From Candidatus Endobugula sp. (lineage in GTDB: Bacteria > Pseudomonadota > Gammaproteobacteria > Pseudomonadales > Cellvibrionaceae), in contig JAHDEM010000003.1 in assembly GCA_020628895.1 (NCBI GenBank), forward strand, positions 17,748 through 81,747: 64,000 bases of DNA, written 5' to 3'. Each line of letters begins with the position of its first letter. Positions within the stretch are counted from its first letter, which is position 1. This document shows positions 26,392 through 36,004 of this stretch, in pieces. The notes under the pieces are model-generated. The model saw nothing but the letters and a program-made list of their open reading frames with translations, was not told the origin of the DNA and did no database searches. The position numbers and the translations under genes are program-made.

Positions 26392-26649
26392 TAGGGCCTG
26401 TTTACACTCATTTTATAGCGCCTGTTGTGACTAAAAGGCGCACCAATCAAGGATTTAGTGGGCCTAAATGAGTGATGAACAACACCTCAGTGGTGTCCTT
26501 TTAGTCACAACCCGAAGGGCTAACTCCATTTTCTCACCAATTGCGTTGGCATTCGTTGATGCATGCCCAATACATTACACCCATGCCATCTTGTTGCACA
26601 AAAAAATGACTGCTAGCAGCCGTTATAAAATGAGTGTGGACAGGACCTA
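26392..26649. mobile_element. MITE-like element with 26-bp terminal inverted repeats
   Basis: The left end is TAGGGCCTGTTTACACTC-ATTTTATA and the right end, read inward on the other strand, is TAGGTCCTGTCCACACTC-ATTTTATA, about 23 of 26 matching. The element is 258 bp and has no transposase. Inside, GTTGTGACTAAAAGG and CCTTTTAGTCACAAC form a further 15-bp inverted repeat around a small ACACC-TCAGT-GGTGT hairpin, so the left half can fold into a long cruciform. Both ends are bordered by TA, which may be a 2-bp target duplication. The two tracked ORFs inside (26283-26471, 26468-26650) have no protein-like character. Confidence 0.75.
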
Positions 26650-26664
26650 ATGTGGCCTTAGATG

Positions 26665-27663
26665 TTAATTCGATGATTCAGTGTTATCGTTGGAAGCCTC
26701 AGCTGGATATTGATAAATATGTGTTTGATTACGACCGCCTTGTTTGGAATCATATAAAGCCTGATCTGCACAGTCTATCCAGTGGGTTGGATTCTTAAGT
26801 GAGGAATGAAACTCAGCGACACCAATACTAATGGTATAAGGGATTTCCTGGTTCTCATAAAATGCGGGTCTAGCCTCGACTTTTTTTCTAATGCGTTCAG
26901 CTAAAATATGCGCACAATCCACAGACGTGTGAGGAAGAAGAATAACGTATTCCTCGCCACCATAACGGCCAGCGACATCACTTTTACGAATGGATGCTTT
27001 TACAATGTCGGCGGTTTGTTTGATCACTTCGTCCCCTGCAGGGTGGCCAAAATTGTCATTCACCTTTTTGAAGTGATCGATATCAAACATCAACAGTGAG
27101 CAATTTTCGTGATAGCGAGATTCGCGTTCATATTCACCCTGTAAAATATCTTCCCATGACTTGCGGTTGAGTAGCCCGGTAAGACCATCGGTTTTACTAA
27201 TAATTTCTAATTGGTCATTGGCTTTTTCAAGTTCAATATTATTAATAGCCTGTTCCGTGACATCATAAATAATCACGCAGATACTATCGGTATTGCCATC
27301 TAAACCCTGAATAGGGATAAAGGTGGTATTCTGGTACATGAATTCGGCTTTGCCTGTAATCGGGCGATAATTCTCAAAGCGGAATAAATAAGGCCGCTGC
27401 TCCCATGTGGTAAATGCCGAATTTTTAAGAACATACACCGACTGTACTTTGCGGCGAAACCATTTCTCATCAATTTCTGGAAATTTCTCAAATAGTGACT
27501 GCCCAATGATTTGTTCGGCATGAGTAGCACTGTGGTTTTGCATAAAACTATTCCACAGTTGTACATTGTAGTCCTTATCGATTAAAACCAAACCCACATC
27601 AACATTCTGGACGACATCCATAATCCAGCGAAAATCATTGAGCATATCTTGAGAGTTAGACAT
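26665..27663 (-). CDS. PAS-GGDEF diguanylate cyclase
   Basis: 332 aa, soluble. An N-terminal PAS domain (about 10-130: VDVGLVLIDKDYNVQLWNSFM, then FENYRPITGKAEFMYQN) is followed by a short helix and a GGDEF domain from about 160 (SKTDGLTGLLNRKSWED, FDIDHFKKVNDNFGHPAGDEVI). The signature is GGEEY, compatible with activity, so c-di-GMP synthesis is expected. It starts 8 bp after a CheC-like gene on the same strand, so the two are probably made together. Confidence 0.92.
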   Translation of the reverse strand: MSNSQDMLNDFRWIMDVVQNVDVGLVLIDKDYNVQLWNSFMQNHSATHAEQIIGQSLFEKFPEIDEKWFRRKVQSVYVLKNSAFTTWEQRPYLFRFENYRPITGKAEFMYQNTTFIPIQGLDGNTDSICVIIYDVTEQAINNIELEKANDQLEIISKTDGLTGLLNRKSWEDILQGEYERESRYHENCSLLMFDIDHFKKVNDNFGHPAGDEVIKQTADIVKASIRKSDVAGRYGGEEYVILLPHTSVDCAHILAERIRKKVEARPAFYENQEIPYTISIGVAEFHSSLKNPTHWIDCADQALYDSKQGGRNQTHIYQYPAEASNDNTESSN

Positions 27664-27671
27664 AAATAATA

Positions 27672-28280
27672 CTAATCTAGTAAATAATTAAGTTTGTTCA
27701 GTAAGTGATTGAGAGAGTGTTCGGTAATCACCACTAACAAATCACATTGCACGTCGTGGTTTTCAATTTGATAATTCACCTCTACAACCAGCGCCTGATT
27801 CCAGCGAACACTGTTCGAAGACAAGAGCTTGTCGAGTTCTTGGTGTTGTCCCAGTATCGCCGGTGGTCCAAAACTAAATTCAATATCCATTTGCTCAGCA
27901 ATACCGCGCAATAACGCTCCCACCAGAATATTGGTTGCATCAATGAGTACTTCTCGCTGGGAGGCCTCAGTTAATTCTTCGTCGTATTCCAACAGTGTCG
28001 CCAAGTCATTAAAGCTGGTGTCATTAAATAACAGCATAGCTTCGCCTGCGATACCGCCACCAATAAAGCCTTGGCAAACACCAGAAACACTATGATCATC
28101 TACCGTTTGCACTGCCATGGCGATTTCGGTGGGTGATAATACGGCAACGTGTGGTATGGATAAGATAACAAAAGTATCTAATAACCTAGCTAAATGGTCG
28201 CCAGCTTGACCCATAGCCACATTGCTTATTTCCTGAAGGCAATCGCGGTGGTCTTCACTAAGAGTAACGGTCTGATTCAT
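27672..28280 (-). CDS. CheC/CheX-like chemotaxis phosphatase family protein
   Basis: 202 aa. The first CheC-type helix is EISNVAMGQAGDHLARLLD with the catalytic-type E-x-x-N. The second equivalent helix is DATNILVGALLRGIAEQMD, with Asp in place of the usual Glu. CheC/CheX proteins dephosphorylate CheY. No CheY-like gene is adjacent; instead it is paired with a diguanylate cyclase, suggesting a role in phosphosignalling to c-di-GMP. That link is inference from gene order. Confidence 0.82.
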   Translation of the reverse strand: MNQTVTLSEDHRDCLQEISNVAMGQAGDHLARLLDTFVILSIPHVAVLSPTEIAMAVQTVDDHSVSGVCQGFIGGGIAGEAMLLFNDTSFNDLATLLEYDEELTEASQREVLIDATNILVGALLRGIAEQMDIEFSFGPPAILGQHQELDKLLSSNSVRWNQALVVEVNYQIENHDVQCDLLVVITEHSLNHLLNKLNYLLD

Positions 28281-28368
28281 TCAATGACTACTGTTGTGGT
28301 GTAAGTAATTAAGTATCTCTTACAATAGTAGTCTAGGAATTTAAGTCTTGCTTAAAAAATTAAGTGAT

Positions 28369-28393
28369 ATGAGCATCTTTATTTGATGCTCAT
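28369..28393 (-). terminator. Hairpin downstream of tex, possible terminator
   Basis: A perfect 9-bp inverted repeat ATGAGCATC-TTTATTT-GATGCTCAT lies 53 bp past the tex stop codon. On the minus strand it is followed by ATCACTTAATTTTTT, so the U-tract is offset from the stem. Assignment as a terminator is tentative. Confidence 0.45.
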
Positions 28394-28445
28394 AGAGTGA
28401 GTGGGTTTAAGTGACGATATTCTAGGATCTAGAATAGATAAAAAC

Positions 28446-30785
28446 CTATTTTTTTTGATTCTTTAGGGCTGCTTGTAATAAATCCCCCATTGAGCCTACA
28501 CTAGGTTTTCCTGCATTTTGGCCTCTTTTGCCATCATTTTGCCGATGATTTGAGGGTTTTCTCTGAGAACGACCTTGTGGCCTATTGCTAGTGGATGGGC
28601 TCTCAGAATGAGAGCTGATTTCATCATCAAGGCGCATGCTTAACGAGATGCGTTTGCGTGCAGCATCAACTTCCATGACCTTAACTTGTACGATATCGCC
28701 GGCTTTTACCACCGTGCGAGGGTCTTTAACAAAGCTATGTGACAATGCCGAGATATGGACTAAACCGTCTTGATGCACACCTATATCAACAAAGGCGCCA
28801 AAGTTGGTGACGTTGGTGATCACGCCCTCTAGCGTCATGGCAGGTTTTAGGTCGGATATCTTTTCTACCCCTTCCTTAAAAGCTGCTGTTTTAAACTCGG
28901 GTCTTGGGTCTCTTCCCGGTTTTTCCAGCTCATGAAAGATATCTTTAACGGTGGGTAAACCAAATTGCTCATTCGTGAAATCTTTCGGGTTGAGAGATCT
29001 TAATACCTGTGTGTCACTAAGAACAGTGGTAATCGGCTGGTTCAAGTGCTGGCCTATGGCCTCGACAACACTATAGGATTCCGGGTGAACAGCAGAGGCA
29101 TCTAATGGGTTTTCACCATTGGCTACACGTAAGAAACCGATGGCCTGTTCGTAAGTTTTTTCACCTAAACGAGGGACTTCTTTTAATTGCTCTCTACGTG
29201 TAAATCGACCGTGCATATCTCGAAATTGGACAATATTATTTGCTATTGTTTGGTTGAGTCCCGAAACACGAGCTAATAATGGGGCGGATGCGGTATTCAC
29301 TTCAACACCTACCGCATTCACACAATCCTCCACGGTAGCATCCAATGCTTTGGCCAGTTTAGACTGAGATACATCGTGTTGATATTGCCCAACACCAATG
29401 GATTTTGGTTCGATTTTTACCAGTTCTGCTAAGGGGTCTTGTAAGCGGCGTGCAATAGAAATAGCGCCACGAATAGTCACATCAAGATCGGGAAACTCCT
29501 TAGCAGCGAATTCGCTTGCCGAGTAGATGGAGGCTCCAGCTTCATTTACCATAACCGCTTTCGCTTTTAAATCGGGGTGTCTTTTTAGCATATCCTTGGT
29601 AAAGCTCTCTGTTTCTCGTGAGGCGGTACCATTACCGATAGCAATCAGCTCAATATCATATTTTTGGCAGAGGTTAACCAAAACAGCTTCTGCCTCTTGT
29701 ATACGGTTTTGCGGTTGATTGGGGAAAATAGCGCCGTGATCTAAGACTTTTCCCGTTTGATCAATAACCGCTACTTTAACTCCGGTACGCAAGCCTGGGT
29801 CTAGGCCAATGGTATTTTTTTGACCAGCAGGCGCAGAGAGTAATAGATCATTCATGTTCGCGGCAAATACATTAATCGCATCGGCTTCTGCGCGTTCACG
29901 AACTTCGGCAAATAGATCTGTCTCTAAATGTGTGAGTAGCTTGATTCGCCATGTCCAACGGACAACCTCCGCCAGCCACTTATCCGCAGGCCTGTCTTGT
30001 GAGCCAATATTCCAGTGATCAGCGATAGTTACCTCACAAGGGTGGCGGTCAGCTAGCTCAGATGTTTCAACCACTAGGTTTAAAGAGATAATTCCCTCGT
30101 TTCTTCCTCTAAATAATGCCAAAGCGCGGTGAGAGGGCAGGCTTTTAAGAGGCTCGTGGTGTTCGAAGTAATCGCTAAACTTTTGACCTTCTGATTCTTT
30201 ACCTTTAATCACATTTGCAGATATCTCGCCTTTCTCGGCTAGGAAAGCGCGCAATTGTCCTAAGAGTTTGGCATCTTCGCTAAAGCGCTCCATTAATATG
30301 TATTTAGCGCCGTCGAGTGCCTCTTTTATGGAGGTAATTTTGTGTTCTTCGTTAAGGTATTTGCTTGCTTCTGTTTCCGGTTCTAATTCAGGACTGTTAT
30401 AAAGTGCATCGGCTAAGGGTTCTAAGCCGGCTTCTATAGCAATCTGACCTTTGGTTCGGCGCTTCGGTTTGTAGGGTAGGTATAAGTCTTCTAATTGATT
30501 CTTGGTGTCTGCAGCAGCAATCTCTTTGGCTAATTCAGGTGATAGTTTGCCTTGTTCTTCAATGCTTTTGAGAATACTGGCGCGTCGGTCTTCCAACTCT
30601 CTTAAATAGCCTAATCGTTCCTCTAGGTTACGCATTTGTGAATCATCAAGGCTACCTGTGACTTCCTTTCGGTAACGGGCAATAAAAGGCACCGTCGCCC
30701 CTTCATCTAGCAGACCAACGGCTGCGGTTACCTGTGAGAGTTGGATAGACAGTTCGTCTGCAATGCGTTGAAAAATGCTGCTCAT
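28446..30785 (-). CDS. tex: Tex family RNA-binding transcription accessory protein
   Basis: 779 aa, the normal Tex length. Order: Tex N-terminal helical domain ([27 protein letters not shown]); YqgF/RNase H-like domain ([26 protein letters not shown]); helix-hairpin-helix repeats ([39 protein letters not shown]); C-terminal S1 domain ([28 protein letters not shown]); and a basic, Gln/Ser-rich tail. Tex is a conserved nucleic-acid-binding factor linked to transcription and RNA metabolism. Confidence 0.96.
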   Translation of the reverse strand: MSSIFQRIADELSIQLSQVTAAVGLLDEGATVPFIARYRKEVTGSLDDSQMRNLEERLGYLRELEDRRASILKSIEEQGKLSPELAKEIAAADTKNQLEDLYLPYKPKRRTKGQIAIEAGLEPLADALYNSPELEPETEASKYLNEEHKITSIKEALDGAKYILMERFSEDAKLLGQLRAFLAEKGEISANVIKGKESEGQKFSDYFEHHEPLKSLPSHRALALFRGRNEGIISLNLVVETSELADRHPCEVTIADHWNIGSQDRPADKWLAEVVRWTWRIKLLTHLETDLFAEVRERAEADAINVFAANMNDLLLSAPAGQKNTIGLDPGLRTGVKVAVIDQTGKVLDHGAIFPNQPQNRIQEAEAVLVNLCQKYDIELIAIGNGTASRETESFTKDMLKRHPDLKAKAVMVNEAGASIYSASEFAAKEFPDLDVTIRGAISIARRLQDPLAELVKIEPKSIGVGQYQHDVSQSKLAKALDATVEDCVNAVGVEVNTASAPLLARVSGLNQTIANNIVQFRDMHGRFTRREQLKEVPRLGEKTYEQAIGFLRVANGENPLDASAVHPESYSVVEAIGQHLNQPITTVLSDTQVLRSLNPKDFTNEQFGLPTVKDIFHELEKPGRDPRPEFKTAAFKEGVEKISDLKPAMTLEGVITNVTNFGAFVDIGVHQDGLVHISALSHSFVKDPRTVVKAGDIVQVKVMEVDAARKRISLSMRLDDEISSHSESPSTSNRPQGRSQRKPSNHRQNDGKRGQNAGKPSVGSMGDLLQAALKNQKK

Positions 30786-30994
30786 AAAAAATCACTTATT
30801 AACTACGTTTATTATTAGGCGCTTTTACTGGATAAGGCCTTATTGAATTTGTCGTAGGCATTATGCGCAAAATGCCATGTATAACTAGTCTTGAAATACA
30901 TTTTTTTTTATGCACGGGGTTAGTGGTATTAGGGGTATACAGTGGTGTGTTAGGCCACTGGCTAAGTGGCCTTTAGGATGTTGCTTATTTAATT

Positions 30995-31010
30995 AGAGTG
31001 AACAGGCCTA
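30995..31010 (-). repeat. Isolated copy of the MITE terminal motif
   Basis: AGAGTGAACAGGCCTA on the plus strand (TAGGCCTGTTCACTCT on the minus) matches the terminal repeat of the 26.4-kb element. It lies directly after the stop codon of the DUF4156 gene. Confidence 0.55.
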
Positions 31011-31011
31011 A

Positions 31012-31326
31012 TTACTTCACACAATAATAAGCATGGAACGACTGCTCGCCTTTGATGACATCAGTAGTAGGTACGATCGTGTTGGAATTGAGTTTGAGCG
31101 CCTCATTTCGTGCCAATGTGGTTAACTCCAGAGCCACTTTATCGGCATCTCTATCGGCACCATCTAGAAAATAGGCCCTTGTTTTCGCGGTAATATTACC
31201 TAATTTCTGGCAGTTGGCGATATGGCTCTCGGTGACAACGGTGACACTTTTCGCATGCTCATTCAGTGTGACCCAAGTGCAAGCACTTGTAAGAGCAATT
31301 AAGGGGGCGAGTAATACAATTTTCAT
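31012..31326 (-). CDS. DUF4156 domain lipoprotein
   Basis: 104 aa small lipoprotein: signal MKIVLLAPLIALTSACTWV with lipobox LTSAC, then the DUF4156 pattern SHIANCQKLGNITAKT and TTLARNEALKLNSNTIV. Two Cys remain in the mature protein, one near the C-terminus (YYCVK). Family function unknown. It follows the GNAT gene with a 23-bp gap on the same strand. Confidence 0.85.
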   Translation of the reverse strand: MKIVLLAPLIALTSACTWVTLNEHAKSVTVVTESHIANCQKLGNITAKTRAYFLDGADRDADKVALELTTLARNEALKLNSNTIVPTTDVIKGEQSFHAYYCVK

Positions 31327-31349
31327 AAGCAGCCTATAAGTTATAGTTG

Positions 31350-31826
31350 TTATTTGTTGGCTAGTTTACTGGCAATGACCTCGTAAGGTAAATAGCCGCG
31401 TTTCTGCCACCAAGCAGCGGCAGAGGTATTTGCGGTATCCCAGCCGACCTGAAATGCTTCGGCGCCTTTATTGATCAAATCGGACTCTAATTGTGAGAGT
31501 AACGATTGGCCTATACCTTGGCAGCGGTATTCCTCTTCTACCCATAAACTATAGATAACACCGATTTGTGAGATATTAACGGCGGGTTTAGTGAATACAT
31601 GTCCGGACAATGTACCAACAATGTGGTTGGTCTCATTACAGGCAACCAGCACGCTCGCATTACCTGAGTGTAATGTGTGCTCAATCAGTGTTTTTGCGTG
31701 TTCGGGTTTATCATGACTATCTCCGCCAAAAGGTCTTATTGCTTGTGGAAAACTATCTATCGCTTCCCACAAATCCACAAGTATGGGGATTTCCTTGGTG
31801 TGGGCTTGCCTTATGGTAATGGTCAT
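31350..31826 (-). CDS. GNAT family N-acetyltransferase
   Basis: 158 aa. Acetyl-CoA-binding motif A appears as SLWVEEEYRCQGIGQSLLSQLE (R/Q-x-x-G-x-G/A), with motif B at QVGWDTANTSAAAWWQKRGYLPY. The substrate cannot be predicted. Probably co-transcribed with the DUF4156 lipoprotein gene. Confidence 0.88.
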   Translation of the reverse strand: MTITIRQAHTKEIPILVDLWEAIDSFPQAIRPFGGDSHDKPEHAKTLIEHTLHSGNASVLVACNETNHIVGTLSGHVFTKPAVNISQIGVIYSLWVEEEYRCQGIGQSLLSQLESDLINKGAEAFQVGWDTANTSAAAWWQKRGYLPYEVIASKLANK

Positions 31827-31873
31827 ATAAGAGTACTGCTTAGCTATTGGTCATTGTTAGCTATTATAGACAA

Positions 31874-31925
31874 TAAAAAAAGCCCTCATCAAAAATCGAT
31901 ATAAGATATTTGATAGGGCTTTTTG
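31874..31925. terminator. Hairpin terminator between the pckA 3' end and the GNAT gene
   Basis: AAAAAAAGCCCTCATCAAA and TTTGATAGGGCTTTTT pair with one mismatch around an AT-rich loop (AATCGATATAAGATA). A-run and T-run flank the stem, so it can work in both directions. The useful one is minus, ending pckA transcription before the GNAT gene. Confidence 0.8.
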
Positions 31926-31943
31926 ATTAGTTGGCATTACTCC

Positions 31944-31960
31944 AGTGTGAACAGTCCCTA
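31944..31960 (-). repeat. Isolated copy of the MITE terminal motif overlapping the pckA stop
   Basis: AGTGTGAACAGTCCCTA on plus, that is TAGGGACTGTTCACACT on minus. The TAG of the motif is the pckA stop codon. Confidence 0.55.
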
Positions 31961-33526
31961 GTTGATGTTTTGGCCTTGAGGTCCTGCGTCTGCCACATTA
32001 CTGCTCACATTAAACTTTGTAATGTTTTGAGCAAATAAATCCGCCAGTGCATTCGCTTGTTCATTGTAGGCCTTTATATCATTCCATGCTGTTATTGGGT
32101 TAACGTACCGTTGATCAACACCGGGAATTTTTTTAGGAATATCTAAATTTAAAATATCTAAATGTTCTGTCTCGATGTTATTAAGAGCACCACTTTGAAT
32201 AGCTGCAATGACTGCACGTGTGACTGGTATTGGGAAACGGCTCCCTTTACCTTCGGATCCACCAGCGCCCCCAGTCCAACCGGTATTGACCAGATATACC
32301 TTAGCGCCGAACTCTTCAACACGTTTCATCAGTAGATCGCCATATTCTCGAGCGGGCCTCGGCATAAAAGGCGCGCCAAAACAGGTAGAGAAGGTGGGGT
32401 TAATACCCGCCTCGGCTCCTAGCTCTGTCGAACCGACTCGAGCAGTGTATCCCGATAAAAAATGATACGCGGCGGCTTCTTTGCTGAGAATCGATACTGG
32501 AGGAATGACTCCGGTGACATCGCAGGTTAAAAAGATCACATGTTCAGGTTCTCCCGCACGATTTTCCTGTTGACGCAGGTCTACATGTTCTAATGGGTAA
32601 GAACAGCGTCCGTTTTCTGTTAGGCTTGTATCGTTGTAGTCAGGTACACCGTTATCGTCATGCATAACATTTTCTACAATCGCCCCATGACGAATAGCAT
32701 TCCAAATAATGGGCTCATTTTTTTGGCTTAGAGCGATGGTTTTTGCGTAGCAACCGCCTTCGATGTTAAATACAGCACCTTTTGCCCAGCCATGTTCATC
32801 ATCTCCAATCAGATAACGTTCTGGGTCGGCAGATAATGTTGTTTTTCCGGTTCCAGATAAACCAAAGAATAAACAGGTATCGCCTTTTTTTCCGACGTTG
32901 GCTGAGCAGTGCATGGGCATAACATCTTTTTCTGGTAATAAGAAATTTTGCACGGAGAACATGGACTTCTTCATTTCTCCTGCATAGCGCATACCGGCAA
33001 TTAATATTTTTCTCTGAGCAAAGTTAATGCAAACAATCCCATCTGCATGTGTTCCATCTCGCTCAGGTTCGCAAACAAAGTTTGCCGCATGAAGAATAGA
33101 CCAGGGTTCTTTTTTCTTCGGGTTATAGTTTTGCGTACGAATAAACATATTGTAGGCAAAAAGACTATGCCAAGCGGTTTCTGTAGTGACTGCTACGGGT
33201 AGATAATGCTCGGGGTCTGCACCAACATGAAAATGAGAAACAAAATTATCTACCGCAGATAAGTGCGCCATAACGCGCGACCATAAGGTATCAAACTTTT
33301 CTGGTGAAAATGGGCGGTTAACCGATTCCCAATCAATCGCATCAGCGGTAGAAGGTTCTTTCACTATATAACGGTCAAGTGGAGAGCGACCAGTTCGAGA
33401 ACCTGTCTCGGTAGCGAGTGCGCCAGTATGGGTGAGTTTGCCCTCGCCTCTCTCGAGAGCTTCTGCAATGAGCTGTGCGGCGGTGAGGTTAGTAAAAATA
33501 TTCATTGGGTCGTGAGCCTCAGTCAT
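31958..33526 (-). CDS. pckA: Phosphoenolpyruvate carboxykinase (ATP)
   Basis: Gluconeogenic enzyme converting oxaloacetate and ATP to PEP and CO2. The tracked start (33598) adds 24 residues without family character; ATG 33526 follows AGGATC at 8 bp and gives 522 aa. Motifs are [15 protein letters not shown], the P-loop [15 protein letters not shown], the metal-binding GDDEHGW and [10 protein letters not shown]. The stop codon lies in a MITE-terminal-like motif. The order yrfG-hslR-hslO-pckA is the enterobacterial one. Confidence 0.96.
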   Translation of the reverse strand: MTEAHDPMNIFTNLTAAQLIAEALERGEGKLTHTGALATETGSRTGRSPLDRYIVKEPSTADAIDWESVNRPFSPEKFDTLWSRVMAHLSAVDNFVSHFHVGADPEHYLPVAVTTETAWHSLFAYNMFIRTQNYNPKKKEPWSILHAANFVCEPERDGTHADGIVCINFAQRKILIAGMRYAGEMKKSMFSVQNFLLPEKDVMPMHCSANVGKKGDTCLFFGLSGTGKTTLSADPERYLIGDDEHGWAKGAVFNIEGGCYAKTIALSQKNEPIIWNAIRHGAIVENVMHDDNGVPDYNDTSLTENGRCSYPLEHVDLRQQENRAGEPEHVIFLTCDVTGVIPPVSILSKEAAAYHFLSGYTARVGSTELGAEAGINPTFSTCFGAPFMPRPAREYGDLLMKRVEEFGAKVYLVNTGWTGGAGGSEGKGSRFPIPVTRAVIAAIQSGALNNIETEHLDILNLDIPKKIPGVDQRYVNPITAWNDIKAYNEQANALADLFAQNITKFNVSSNVADAGPQGQNIN

Positions 33527-33742
33527 TTTTTTGATCCTATTTTTTATTCTATAAACGTGTAGAAAGGTGAAATATCTCAAAAAGTATCTTTGCGACATTG
33601 GTCTTTATAGCTAAACAATACATGCACCGAAAACTGTGTTTTGTTCTCGATGAAGTATTGGGCGGATAATAAACGTAAACGAAGAAATAAAGCGAGCGAT
33701 TTTTAACGGTTTTGTACTTGATTTTTATTTATATCGTTGTAA

Positions 33743-33783
33743 TTAAAAAACCAGTAAAAAATATTAAATCATTTTTTACTGGT
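33743..33783 (-). terminator. Rho-independent terminator after hslO
   Basis: On the minus strand ACCAGTAAAAAAT and ATTTTTTACTGGT form a perfect 13-bp stem followed by TTTTTTAATTAC, 50 bp beyond the hslO stop. It separates hslO from the pckA promoter region. Confidence 0.85.
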
Positions 33784-33831
33784 GCGATAAAAATTTTTTT
33801 TATAGATGCTTTTTGAGAGATATTTTTAGGA

Positions 33832-34701
33832 TTAATGTTGTGTAGGAGAAGCAAATAAACGATTAATATCGTCTTGCTTATAGATATATTGATGGCCACA
33901 AAAATGACAGTCGACAGAAATTTTTCCATCTTCATTGATAATGGTTTGTAATTCATCTCGGCCTAAACGTTTAAGAGTCTGGCTTGATCTTTCCTTTGAA
34001 CAGCTACAAGAAAACACAATTGATTCAGGTGGGAAAACTCTCACATCACTTTCATGAAATAATCGAGTTAATAATTCTTCATGTGAAAGAGTGATTAATT
34101 CTTCATTGGATACTGTGCTGGCTAAATGAACCTGAGTTTCCCATACATCATTATTAGTTTCTTCAGAAGCCACTTGTTGAGGTAGCCTTTGCAATAATAT
34201 ACCTGCTGCTATGTTTGATGTACTGTTTAACCAAAGCTTTGTTGGTAGCTGTTCAGATTGCATAAAATAACCTTCAATACAATCTGATAAATGTTCACCC
34301 TCGAGCGCTACAATGCCTTGATAACGCTCTCCTTTGTCGGGGTCAATAATAATAGAAAGTACACCGTCGCCAAGTAAATCTTTGAGTGTTCGGTTGGCCA
34401 AAGATTTTTCTTGATTAAATTGCGCAAGGCCGCGAATTTTTTTCTGATGGTTAATTTCTGCAACAATAAGTGACAAGTCACCATTTCCTCGAGCTTGTAA
34501 CGTTACTGTTCCATCGAATTTTAATGTGCTAGAAAGCAAGGTAATAGCGGCTAAAAACTCACCCAATAAATGATTAATCGTTTCAGGATATTGGTGCAGT
34601 GATAATATTTCCTGAAAAGATTTATCTAGCGTAACCATCTCTCCGCGGATGTCGGTATTTTCAAAAATAAAACGATGTAATGAATCTGATGTAGTTGTCA
34701 T
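33832..34701 (-). CDS. hslO: Redox-regulated chaperone Hsp33
   Basis: 289 aa. N-terminal chaperone domain (HRFIFENTDIRGEMVTLDKSFQEIL, LLGEFLAAITLLSSTLKFDG, TLQARGNGDLSLIVAE). The C-terminal zinc-binding redox switch is complete: CSC in FSCSCSKERS and CHFC in VDCHFCGHQY. Oxidation releases zinc and activates holdase activity. It follows hslR with a 49-bp gap. Confidence 0.95.
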   Translation of the reverse strand: MTTTSDSLHRFIFENTDIRGEMVTLDKSFQEILSLHQYPETINHLLGEFLAAITLLSSTLKFDGTVTLQARGNGDLSLIVAEINHQKKIRGLAQFNQEKSLANRTLKDLLGDGVLSIIIDPDKGERYQGIVALEGEHLSDCIEGYFMQSEQLPTKLWLNSTSNIAAGILLQRLPQQVASEETNNDVWETQVHLASTVSNEELITLSHEELLTRLFHESDVRVFPPESIVFSCSCSKERSSQTLKRLGRDELQTIINEDGKISVDCHFCGHQYIYKQDDINRLFASPTQH

Positions 34702-34750
34702 GATTTTCTGCTTGTATTAATAAATTGGTAAAAATTGGTTATAGGCACCA

Positions 34751-35143
34751 TTATAGTTTGTCCATTAAGTCTTTAAAGCGATGGATTTGTCGGCGTTGTT
34801 TTTTCGATGGTTTGCCTTCGCTATGTAATCCTGATGTGTTGTTTAACATTTTTCTTTGGATAGCATTATCGGTACGTTTGTTAATGCTCTTTTCGGTTTC
34901 CTCATAGAGTAAGGCGGCCTCGGGTGCCCCTCGTCGTTTGTCGGAAAGTTTAATGATGAGGATTTCTTTTTCGTCCCACCCATTGCGGATAGTTAGTATA
35001 GTGTCTTCGGTAATTTCTTTACTGGCCTTAATGCGCTGACCGTTGCAATGAATTTTGCCGCCCTCAATCGCTTTTTTGGCTAAGCTACGTGTTTTATAAA
35101 AACGTGCTGCCCACAACCATTTATCTATTCGTACTTTTTCCAT
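34751..35143 (-). CDS. hslR: Ribosome-associated heat shock protein Hsp15
   Basis: 130 aa with an N-terminal S4 RNA-binding domain: VRIDKWLWAARFYKTRSLAKKAIEGGKIHCNGQRIKASKEI. A basic C-terminal tail follows (GKPSKKQRRQIHRFKDLMDKL). Hsp15 binds 50S subunits carrying a stalled nascent chain. Middle gene of yrfG-hslR-hslO. Confidence 0.94.
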   Translation of the reverse strand: MEKVRIDKWLWAARFYKTRSLAKKAIEGGKIHCNGQRIKASKEITEDTILTIRNGWDEKEILIIKLSDKRRGAPEAALLYEETEKSINKRTDNAIQRKMLNNTSGLHSEGKPSKKQRRQIHRFKDLMDKL

Positions 35144-35193
35144 ACTCTTTATTCACTAAAAATAAATATTAATTTCCTGTTAGATTAACAACG

Positions 35194-35862
35194 CTAAGGT
35201 ATGATCTCATCGAAATGATGTATCGCCTCTATATTTTCTAGTTGGCGATGTTTCTGACTGTCGGGTTGATGGATGCCCAGAGTATATGCGATACCATAAG
35301 TTTGTGCTGCCTTTAATACAGTAATGTTGTCGTCGATGAATAGGCAGCGTGCTGGATCAAAGTTGAAAAAGGTTTGCAGGTGTTTATTTAAGCAAGACCA
35401 AAAGTCTTGGTTCTCTTTTGGTTGCTGGAATTGATGTGAAGTAATCACATGATCAAAGTATTGGGCAATATTAGTACTGGATAATTTGATCTCTAGACCA
35501 ATGGGGTGCGCATTCGTTGCTAGGACCACGTTTTTATCTTGGCTGTGTAAAAATTGCAAAAATGCTTCGACGTACGGTCGTTTTTGAATTTTTTGCTTGA
35601 CTGTACTTTCTGATTTTAGTTTGCCCATATCCACCGATAATTTATCACTCCAGTAGTCCAGACAATACCAATTAAGAGAACCTTCTAGTTCTCGAATATG
35701 GTTGTTTAAAAACTGCTCTGACTCTTCTAATGGCACATTATGAATATCGGCATAGCGTTGTGGCAGGTGGGTCGACCAAAAGTAATTGTCGTAGTGTAAA
35801 TCTAATAAGGTACCATCCATATCTAAAAGAACAGTATCAATATTTTCCCAATGGATATTCAT
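35194..35862 (-). CDS. yrfG: GMP/IMP nucleotidase YrfG-like HAD hydrolase
   Basis: 222 aa HAD-superfamily protein. Motif I VLLDMDGTLLDLHYDNYFW and the long cap are characteristic of YrfG. Motif II is VVLATNAHPIG, the motif III Lys is in QQPKENQDFW, and motif IV is CLFIDDNITVL. E. coli YrfG hydrolyses GMP and IMP. Gene order with hslR and hslO supports the assignment. Divergent from cysQ. Confidence 0.9.
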   Translation of the reverse strand: MNIHWENIDTVLLDMDGTLLDLHYDNYFWSTHLPQRYADIHNVPLEESEQFLNNHIRELEGSLNWYCLDYWSDKLSVDMGKLKSESTVKQKIQKRPYVEAFLQFLHSQDKNVVLATNAHPIGLEIKLSSTNIAQYFDHVITSHQFQQPKENQDFWSCLNKHLQTFFNFDPARCLFIDDNITVLKAAQTYGIAYTLGIHQPDSQKHRQLENIEAIHHFDEIIP

Positions 35863-36004
35863 AGACTTATCGTGTGTGTAGTCGGTGGTTGGATATATAT
35901 GAGCAACTTCATGTTTATTATGACGGAAATCGATACAATCCTACAGTATTATTCTGCGTGACTAAATTGTGTGTGTCTAAGATCTAGGTATATTAGGAGT
36001 GAAT

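Noticed and set aside
26283-26650. Two tracked plus-strand ORFs (62 and 60 aa)
   Set aside because: They lie largely inside the MITE-like element, overlap the lipoprotein gene start, and have no protein-like composition.
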